A stretch of 5,858 nucleotides of DNA, taken from the NCBI GenBank assembly GCA_945952575.1, contig CAMFIY010000191.1, positions 1-5,858 on the forward strand, given 5' to 3'. The position numbers were made by a program, and so were the translations under genes. This DNA comes from an uncultured Leucobacter sp. GTDB taxonomy: Bacteria; Actinomycetota; Actinomycetes; Actinomycetales; Microbacteriaceae. Below, in pieces: positions 1 to 3,864 of the stretch. The stretch's first letter is position 1. Each line of letters begins with the position of its first letter. Below the pieces are notes generated by a model that saw only the letters and a program-made list of their open reading frames with translations, made no database searches and had not been told where the DNA came from.

Positions 1-814
1 TGGCCCGTGGCTGCTGCCAGATGAAGACCGCGAGCACCAGCACGCCCGCGATGATCAGGCCCCAGACGGAGATCGGGCCCCAGATCATGCCCCAGTCGTA
101 GCGCTCGCCCTCCTGCAGCCCGAACACGAGGAGGAACATCGCCAGCGCGCTGAGCACGACCCCGAGCGGGTCGAAGCGGTGAGCGTGCGTCTCGAGCTGC
201 GGCACGAGGATCCAGGCGAGGACGAAGCCGACGATGCCGACCGGGATGTTGACGAAGAAGATCCACTCCCAGCCGAGGCCGTCGACCAGCAGGCCGCCGG
301 CGAGCGGGCCGACGAGCATGGCGACGCCCGAGGTCGCGCCCCACAGGCCCATCGCCGCGCCGCGCTGATCCGGCGGGAAGGTGCGGGTGATGACGGCCAT
401 GGTCTGCGGGGTCATCATCGACGCGCCGACGCCCTGCACCGCGCGCATCGCGATGAGCGGGCCGAGGCTCGTCGACAGGCCGCAGCCGAGCGACGCCAGC
501 GTGAAGATCGCGAGGCCGATCAGGTAGATGTTGCGCGGGCCGAAGCGGTCGCCGAGACGGCCCGTGATGAGCAGCGGCACGGCGTAGCCGAGCAGATAGG
601 CGCTCGTCACCCAGACCACGTTGTCGAGGCTGTTCGTGTTCGGATCCAGCGCGGCCTTGATGGCGGGGTTCGCCACCGACACGATCGTCGTGTCGACCAG
701 GATCATGAAGAAGCCGATGACCATCGCCCAGAGGGCGGGCCAGGGGCGGATCTGCGTGTGCTTCGTATCGGTCGGCCCGGCGGCCGCGGTCGTCTTGCTT
801 GCGTCGTTCGTCAT
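1..814 (-). CDS. MFS transporter, DHA2 (EmrB/QacA-like) family, 3' end cut by window edge
   Basis: Proton-coupled multidrug-type exporter of the inner membrane. 271 residues are visible from the ATG at 814. A hydrophilic N-terminus of about 25 residues leads into helix 1, which carries the DHA2 motif LVDTTIV (39-45). The loop 2-3 motif A reads GRLGDRFGPR (85-94). Helix 4 has RAVQGVGAS (124-132), with the conserved Arg124. The antiporter motif C region is GPLAGGLLVD (169-178), followed by GWEWIFFVNIPVG (181-193), a very typical DHA2 signature. The visible part holds about the first seven or eight helices; family members run to about 450-550 residues, so roughly 200 or more are missing at the left. 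The start is chosen from the length of the N-terminal tail: the purine-rich stretch before it (GAGAAAGCGAAGCGAG) is only a weak ribosome site, and the next Met (31) is already in helix 1. The EamA gene is divergent. The substrate cannot be told from sequence. Confidence 0.95.
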   Translation of the reverse strand, partial: MTNDASKTTAAAGPTDTKHTQIRPWPALWAMVIGFFMILVDTTIVSVANPAIKAALDPNTNSLDNVVWVTSAYLLGYAVPLLITGRLGDRFGPRNIYLIGLAIFTLASLGCGLSTSLGPLIAMRAVQGVGASMMTPQTMAVITRTFPPDQRGAAMGLWGATSGVAMLVGPLAGGLLVDGLGWEWIFFVNIPVGIVGFVLAWILVPQLETHAHRFDPLGVVLSALAMFLLVFGLQEGERYDWGMIWGPISVWGLIIAGVLVLAVFIWQQPRA

Positions 815-940
815 CGCTCGCTTCGCTTTCTCGTGAACCGGAACAGCCTATCGCCGCAGCCCGGCGACGCGCCGCATGCTCGCGCCGCGTCCCCGTGCCG
901 TAGTCTCGTCTGAGCGTCGGGATCGGAAGGGGGTTCGCCG
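815..940. promoter_or_regulatory. Divergent intergenic region between MFS and EamA genes, with one inverted repeat
   Basis: This 126-bp gap must hold the promoters of both flanking transporters. Hexamers of the TAnnnT type are visible (TAGTCT at 901-906 on plus; TAGGCT at 850-845 on minus), but neither has a recognisable -35 at the right spacing. An inverted repeat GACGCG (866-871) / CGCGTC (886-891), separated by 14 bp, is the only dyad I see; in such GC-rich DNA it may be chance. The EamA ribosome site lies at 925-933. Confidence 0.35.
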
Positions 941-1888
941 ATGAGTGCAGTGCGGCAGAGCTCCGTCACCGGGTTCCTGCTGGCGGTCGCCTCGGCGGCG
1001 ACCTTCGCCCTCTCCGGCATCTTCGCGAGCTCGCTCCTCGCGGCCGGGTGGTCGGCCGGCGCGGCGACGACGGCGCGGATCGGCCTCTCCGCGCTGGTGC
1101 TGCTCGTCCCGACGCTGATCATGCTGCGGGGCAAGTGGGGGCTGGTGCGCGCCGGCTGGGTGCAGCTGCTGTTCTTCGGCCTCCTCGCGGTGGCCGGGTG
1201 CCAGCTCGCCTTCTTCCTCGCGGTGCAGTTCATCCCGCCGAGCCTCGCGCTGCTGATCGAGTTCACCGGCCCGGTGCTGCTGATGCTGTGGTTCTGGGCG
1301 CGCACCCGGCGGGCGCCCTCCTGGCTCACGCTCCTGGGAGCCGTGATCGCGATGTGCGGCTTGATCGCCGTCGCCGGCGTGGTCACCGGTACCGCGCTGC
1401 ACCCGCTCGGGATACTCTTCGCGCTGGTCGCGGCCGCGGGCAACGCCGCGTACTACGCGCTCGGCGCCTCCAGCTCGCACGGGATCCCGAGCCTGCCCTT
1501 CGTCGGACTCGGGCTGCTGATCGCCGCGGTCCTGCTCGTGATCGCGGGCGCCACCGGTCTGCTGCCGATCGTGTTCAGCGGTGAGACGGCCGTGCTCGCG
1601 GGCGCTGCGGTGCCGCCGGCGCTGGTGGTCGCCGGCCTGGTGCTGATCTCGACCGTCGCGGCCTACGTGCTCGGCGTCGCGGCCTCCCGGCGGCTCGGTG
1701 CCACCGTCTCGAGTTTCACCGGCTACTCCGAGCCGCTCTTCGGCATCCTCTGGACGATTCTGCTGCTCGCGATCGTTCCGACGACCCTGCAGTGGTTCGG
1801 CGCCGCACTCATCATCATGGGCGTGGTGACGGTGAAGGTGGGCGAGCTCAGGCGGTCGCGGCGCCCCCTGGCGTCACCGGCTCGTTGA
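941..1888 (+). CDS. EamA/RhtA-like DMT-superfamily transporter
   Basis: A 315-residue integral membrane protein with ten predicted helices in two tandem EamA repeats (about 10-143 and 155-298), the usual length and layout for the family. Members export amino acids and other small metabolites, or act as metabolite permeases. The first repeat ends with LIEFTGP (105-111), which resembles the EFTGP motif of the threonine/homoserine exporter RhtA. The second repeat has the common SEPLFGIL stretch (263-270) and a final helix with GAALIIMGVVTV (287-298). The C-terminal tail is short and basic (RRSRRP), consistent with a cytoplasmic end. The ATG at 941 follows a strong purine-rich ribosome site, GGAAGGGGG (925-933), 7 nt away. 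The last 41 bp overlap the convergent MarR gene. Substrate is unassigned; the RhtA likeness is a family-level hint only. Confidence 0.93.
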   Translation: MSAVRQSSVTGFLLAVASAATFALSGIFASSLLAAGWSAGAATTARIGLSALVLLVPTLIMLRGKWGLVRAGWVQLLFFGLLAVAGCQLAFFLAVQFIPPSLALLIEFTGPVLLMLWFWARTRRAPSWLTLLGAVIAMCGLIAVAGVVTGTALHPLGILFALVAAAGNAAYYALGASSSHGIPSLPFVGLGLLIAAVLLVIAGATGLLPIVFSGETAVLAGAAVPPALVVAGLVLISTVAAYVLGVAASRRLGATVSSFTGYSEPLFGILWTILLLAIVPTTLQWFGAALIIMGVVTVKVGELRRSRRPLASPAR

Positions 1889-2369
1889 GCGCTGCGGCGA
1901 TCCGCTCGACGACCTCGGCGGCGATGGCGGCCTGAACGTCGTCGATCTCGTCGATCTCGGCGACGAGGGTGGCGTGGTGGTCTCCCACGGCCGCATCCAC
2001 GCGGCTCGCTGCGGCCTCGGTCGGCCGCAGGTAGCGGGCGCGCCGATCGGTGGGATGCTGGACGCGCTCGACCATGCCCTTCTGCACCAGGCGGTCGACC
2101 ACTTTGGTGACGTTGGCGCTCGAGGTGGCGAGCATCATGATCAGATCCTTCGGCCCGATGCTCCGCTCGTCGCGCTCGGCCTGCACCAGGTAGCGGAGCG
2201 CGCGCAGGTCGAGATTCGAGAGGCCCGAGGCCTGGAGGACGCGAGCCTCTCGGGCGGCTTGCGCCCGGCGCAGGCGGAGGAGCGCGATGCTGAGGGCCCG
2301 GCCCGCCTCGCTACGGGGCGGGGCGGCATAGAGGTGCTCCTCTTCGTGGCGCATGATGTTCTGTGGCAC
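1848..2369 (-). CDS. MarR-family transcriptional regulator (MarR-1)
   Basis: A 173-residue winged helix-turn-helix regulator, probably a dimer that binds operator DNA and releases it on binding a ligand. The DNA-binding domain spans about 53-120: LDLRALRYLVQAERD (helix 2 region), the recognition-helix area SSANVTKVVDRLVQKGMVER (83-102), then the wing with the hallmark HPTDRRARYLRPT (105-117). Helices before residue 50 and after 120 would form the dimer interface. The start is GTG at 2369, preceded by GAGGAGGG (2383-2376, minus strand) with a 6-nt spacer; the in-frame ATG at codon 6 has no such site. The gene is convergent with the EamA gene and overlaps it, and lies 147 bp downstream of the GlsB-like gene on the same strand. 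Its target is not evident, because no gene diverges from it inside the window. Confidence 0.92.
   Translation of the reverse strand: MPQNIMRHEEEHLYAAPPRSEAGRALSIALLRLRRAQAAREARVLQASGLSNLDLRALRYLVQAERDERSIGPKDLIMMLATSSANVTKVVDRLVQKGMVERVQHPTDRRARYLRPTEAAASRVDAAVGDHHATLVAEIDEIDDVQAAIAAEVVERIAAALNEPVTPGGAATA
1941..1958. repeat. Two tandem 9-bp copies of GTCGATCTC inside MarR-1
   Basis: Perfect head-to-tail duplication within the coding region. On the minus strand it encodes the acidic repeat EIDEID at residues 139-143 and around, in the C-terminal dimerisation helix region. It is in frame and probably just a small coding duplication. Confidence 0.5.
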
Positions 2370-2472
2370 GTCTCGCCCTCCTCGTGAATTTCGCCACCCG
2401 CGCTCCGGCGCCGAGCGGCGGGGCCCCGGCTAACAGCGTACTGAATCCGTCCAGTGCCGTATCGCCGAGGCC

Positions 2473-2485
2473 CCGCATCATGCGG
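2473..2485. promoter_or_regulatory. 13-bp palindrome upstream of MarR-1
   Basis: CCGCAT-C-ATGCGG is a perfect dyad with a single central base, in the 147-bp gap between the GlsB-like stop (2517) and the MarR-1 start (2369). The one-base centre makes a hairpin unlikely, so it would act, if at all, as a protein-binding site, for instance for MarR-1 autoregulation. I could not place a convincing promoter in this gap; one TAnnnT hexamer (TACGCT, 2440-2435 minus) has no good -35. Chance occurrence is possible. Confidence 0.25.
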
Positions 2486-2516
2486 CATCGCACCCGTCGC
2501 CGTTTCCCACTCGCGC

Positions 2517-2780
2517 TCATTCCCGTCGCCTGCCGACCGCGAGGCCGTAGATGAGCAGGACGATGATCGAGCCCAGAATGGCGAGGGCCCACGTCTGGAT
2601 CGAGAAGAAGTCCTTCAGCGGTGCGTTGAAGAGCAGGCTGCCGATCCAGCCGCCGAGCAGTGCGCCGACGACACCGAGCAGCAGCGTGGCGAACCAGCCT
2701 CCGCCCTGCCTCCCCGGCAGGATCGCCTTCGCGATGGCTCCGGCCAGCAGGCCGAGCAGTAGAAATCCGAGAAATCCCAT
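2517..2780 (-). CDS. GlsB/YeaQ/YmgE-family (transglycosylase-associated) small membrane protein
   Basis: An 87-residue, very hydrophobic protein with three predicted membrane helices (about 3-21, 29-51 and 64-83) and a basic C-terminal end (GRRRE). The family signature is clear: LAGAIAKAILPGRQGGG (12-28), followed by the glycine-rich helix GVVGALLGGWIG (36-47). Homologues are general-stress membrane proteins of unknown mechanism; the name 'transglycosylase-associated' is historical and does not imply an enzyme. The ATG at 2780 has an excellent ribosome site, AAGGAGA (2794-2788, minus strand), 7 nt upstream. It follows the CsbD-like gene on the same strand after 62 bp, so co-transcription is likely. 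Its length is normal for the family. The first helix might be read as a signal peptide, but the pattern is that of a polytopic protein. Confidence 0.93.
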   Translation of the reverse strand: MGFLGFLLLGLLAGAIAKAILPGRQGGGWFATLLLGVVGALLGGWIGSLLFNAPLKDFFSIQTWALAILGSIIVLLIYGLAVGRRRE

Positions 2781-2812
2781 GGCTTCGTCTCCTTAGATAT
2801 TCGGGCGTGAGC

Positions 2813-2834
2813 GCGCCGATCGATGGATCGGCGC
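2813..2834 (-). other. Perfect 9-bp hairpin between the CsbD-like and GlsB-like genes
   Basis: GCGCCGATC (2813-2821) and GATCGGCGC (2826-2834) form a perfect stem with a 4-base loop, starting 8 bp after the CsbD-like stop codon on the minus strand. No T-run follows, so it is not a standard intrinsic terminator. It may be a partial terminator or an mRNA-stabilising or processing hairpin that sets different levels of the two products. Confidence 0.5.
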
Positions 2835-2842
2835 CGAACGGG

Positions 2843-3028
2843 TCAGCGGTCCAGGACGTCCTTCGCGGCGTCCTTCACCTTCTCGACCGCGTGCTTCGCG
2901 TCGCCCTTCAGCTGATCGGCCTTGCCCTCGGCGACCTTCTCGTCGTCGCCGGTCGCCTTGCCGACGGCCTCCTCGGCCTTGCCCTTCAGCTTGTCCATGC
3001 TCGCGGAGAGCTTGTCCTTGGCGTTCAT
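2843..3028 (-). CDS. CsbD-family stress-response protein
   Basis: A 61-residue, highly charged, helix-rich soluble protein of the CsbD (YjbJ-like) family. The characteristic repeat is visible twice: KLKGKAEEAVGKATGDDEKV (13-32) and EGKADQLKGDAKHAVEKVKD (34-53). CsbD is a sigma-B-controlled general-stress protein in Bacillus subtilis; its molecular function is unknown. I choose the ATG at 3028 because the family usually begins a few residues before the KDK segment. An in-frame ATG at 3049 would add seven atypical residues and has no ribosome site. The chosen start is itself imperfect: GGAG (3034-3031) lies only 2 nt before it, with GGGG a little further up. It is probably the first gene of an operon with the GlsB-like gene downstream, and is driven from the AT-rich island upstream. 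I saw no sigma-B-like promoter. Confidence 0.88.
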   Translation of the reverse strand: MNAKDKLSASMDKLKGKAEEAVGKATGDDEKVAEGKADQLKGDAKHAVEKVKDAAKDVLDR

Positions 3029-3056
3029 TTCTCCGACACCCCATCTCATTGATTTG

Positions 3057-3077
3057 CACAGTAGGTAATTTACTGTG
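3057..3077. promoter_or_regulatory. Inverted repeat in the csbD-like leader (candidate operator or leader hairpin)
   Basis: CACAGTA (3057-3063) and TACTGTG (3071-3077) are perfect 7-bp arms around a 7-bp AT-rich spacer. The element sits 29 bp upstream of the csbD-like ATG. If the predicted promoter is right, it lies just downstream of the transcription start, so it could be an operator or fold as a 7-bp, 7-nt-loop hairpin in the leader RNA. A smaller dyad, GTAA-T-TTAC (3065-3073), overlaps it. Confidence 0.5.
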
Positions 3078-3110
3078 TGAGATATACAGTACGTAAGTAA
3101 TTTGAGATAT
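3078..3110. repeat. Direct repeat TGAGATAT, two copies in the csbD promoter region
   Basis: TGAGATAT occurs at 3078-3085 and again at 3103-3110, 25 bp apart, in the only strongly AT-rich patch between 2370 and 3780. The copies flank the predicted -10 element and an embedded TACGTA palindrome (3090-3095). They could be paired activator or repressor half-sites. Confidence 0.35.
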
Positions 3111-3114
3111 GCAA
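3086..3114 (-). promoter_or_regulatory. Predicted housekeeping-type promoter of the csbD-glsB operon
   Basis: On the minus strand, TTGCAT (3114-3109) as -35 is separated by exactly 17 bp from TACTGT (3091-3086) as -10, which fits the TAnnnT pattern of actinobacterial sigma-A promoters. Transcription would start near 3079, about 50 nt before the csbD-like ATG. The match is only partial (the -35 shares just TTG with TTGACA), but AT content and location support a promoter here. Confidence 0.4.
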
Positions 3115-3180
3115 CCCTCGTTCAGGGGACTCCCAGGCGGCGGGATTCGATCGTCGCCGTCGGCGGAGGCGCCCCCGGCG

Positions 3181-3225
3181 GCCGGGAAGACCGTGTCCCC
3201 GTCAGCGGACGGGGTCTTCTCCGGC
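3181..3225 (-). terminator. Long hairpin across the MarR-2 stop codon
   Basis: The core is a perfect 7-bp stem CCCCGTC (3197-3203) / GACGGGG (3208-3214) with a 4-base loop that contains part of the stop codon (3204-3202). Outer arms continue as GCCGGGAAGA (3181-3190) against TCTTC-T-CCGGC (3215-3225), with a 6-base internal loop on one side and a one-base bulge. No T-run follows on the minus strand, so it would be a non-canonical terminator or a 3'-end stabiliser that insulates MarR-2 from the csbD operon. Confidence 0.45.
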
Positions 3226-3759
3226 AGCACCCGCCCAGTCGACGTCGGCGAGGGAGAGCTCGCCGGTCATGTCGCGGAGGAAGCGCGTCACGGTCTCGCG
3301 CTCCTCGGGGGTGAGGCGTGCGGCCGCGTTGAACCGCTTGGCCTGCTGGCGGCCCACGGTCTGCATCGCGGCCGTCTCGGTCGCGGGCACCTGCCGGGTG
3401 ATGTGGCCTCCCCGCTCCAGCCGGTTGAGCAGTTTCGTGGTCGATGCCGCCGAGATTCCGAGGTGCGCGGTCAGCATCCCGGGAGTGATCACGGCGCCGC
3501 GGTTCCCCGCCACGATCAGGTAGTGGATCGCGCGCATGTCCTGCGTGCTCAACCGCATGTATCTCTGCGAGGCGTCGGACACCAGCTGCTCGGCCTCGCG
3601 GAGCTCGGAGAGCGACTTCATCAGGCGCCCGATCTGGGCGAGCTCCTCCGCGGGCATGCCCGTCCGGTCGACGAGCTCGCCTCTGGGGTCGCTCGCGTCG
3701 ACTTCGTAGAGGCTCTCGGCGATCGGATCGGCGGCTCGTTCGCCGCGTGCATCAGCCAT
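3202..3759 (-). CDS. MarR-family regulator lacking the canonical wing (MarR-2)
   Basis: A 185-residue regulator, divergent from the MMPL exporter and likely its repressor. The MarR fold is visible from LSTQDMRAIHYLIVAG (70-85) through the helix-turn-helix ITPGMLTAHLGISAASTTKLLNRLERGGHITR (91-122), with SAASTTKLLNRLE as the recognition-helix region. In ordinary members ITR is followed by a beta-hairpin of the HPTDRRA...VTPET type. Here it goes straight to QVPATETAAMQTVGRQQAKRF, so about a dozen wing residues, including the conserved Asp-Arg, appear to be missing in frame (junction near 3393/3394). Dimerisation helices follow (about 127-165), and the tail is acidic. The ATG at 3759 has AGGA (3770-3767, minus strand) 7 nt upstream. 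The N-terminal 40 residues are a charged extension. The reading frame is intact, so it is not an obvious pseudogene. Confidence 0.87.
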   Translation of the reverse strand: MADARGERAADPIAESLYEVDASDPRGELVDRTGMPAEELAQIGRLMKSLSELREAEQLVSDASQRYMRLSTQDMRAIHYLIVAGNRGAVITPGMLTAHLGISAASTTKLLNRLERGGHITRQVPATETAAMQTVGRQQAKRFNAAARLTPEERETVTRFLRDMTGELSLADVDWAGAAGEDPVR

Positions 3760-3864
3760 GCGATCATCCTATGTTCGGGGAGGGCGCCTTCGGTTTTTGT
3801 AAACCATAGGATACTATTTCTATTCGAATAAGGTATTGTTCGCGCGGCGACGACGGGAGGCCGG
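3760..3864. promoter_or_regulatory. Divergent promoter/operator region of MarR-2 and the MMPL exporter
   Basis: This AT-rich 105-bp gap carries several dyads: ATCCTATG (3766-3773) with its perfect inverse CATAGGAT (3805-3812); ATAG-gata-CTAT (3806-3817); the 10-bp palindrome TATTCGAATA (3821-3830); and an imperfect pair ATAC...GTAT (3811-3836). Such nested dyads fit a MarR-type operator covering both promoters. For the exporter, TCGGTT (3790-3795) and TACTAT (3812-3817) at 16-bp spacing form a weak promoter; exact promoters are uncertain. The left arm of the first dyad covers the MarR-2 ribosome site, allowing autoregulation. Confidence 0.5.

Noticed and set aside
179..913. A 244-codon open frame on the plus strand opposite the MFS gene
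   Set aside because: It has low-complexity Arg/Asp/Ala/His content typical of an antisense frame, whereas the minus strand encodes an unmistakable DHA2 transporter.
811..1480. Two long minus-strand open frames opposite the start of the EamA gene
   Set aside because: Composition is shadow-like, and the plus frame has ten helices and a strong ribosome site.
2411..2430. GGGGCCCC and neighbouring GC-rich palindromes
   Set aside because: Short GC-only palindromes are expected by chance at this base composition.
3028..3049. Upstream in-frame ATG for the CsbD-like protein
   Set aside because: It adds seven residues (MRWGVGE) unlike the family's N-terminus, and no ribosome site precedes it.
3055..3114. 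AT-rich island as a possible attachment site or horizontal-transfer scar
   Set aside because: There is no tRNA, integrase or flanking duplication nearby; a promoter/operator explains the composition better.
2793..3230. A 145-codon minus-strand frame covering the csbD-like gene and its leader
   Set aside because: It runs out of frame through the AT-rich promoter region and reads the CsbD gene as a Gly/Arg-rich string; the CsbD frame is the recognisable one.
3109..3831. A 240-codon plus-strand frame opposite MarR-2
   Set aside because: It is the antisense of a gene with a clear MarR fold, and has no recognisable domain of its own.
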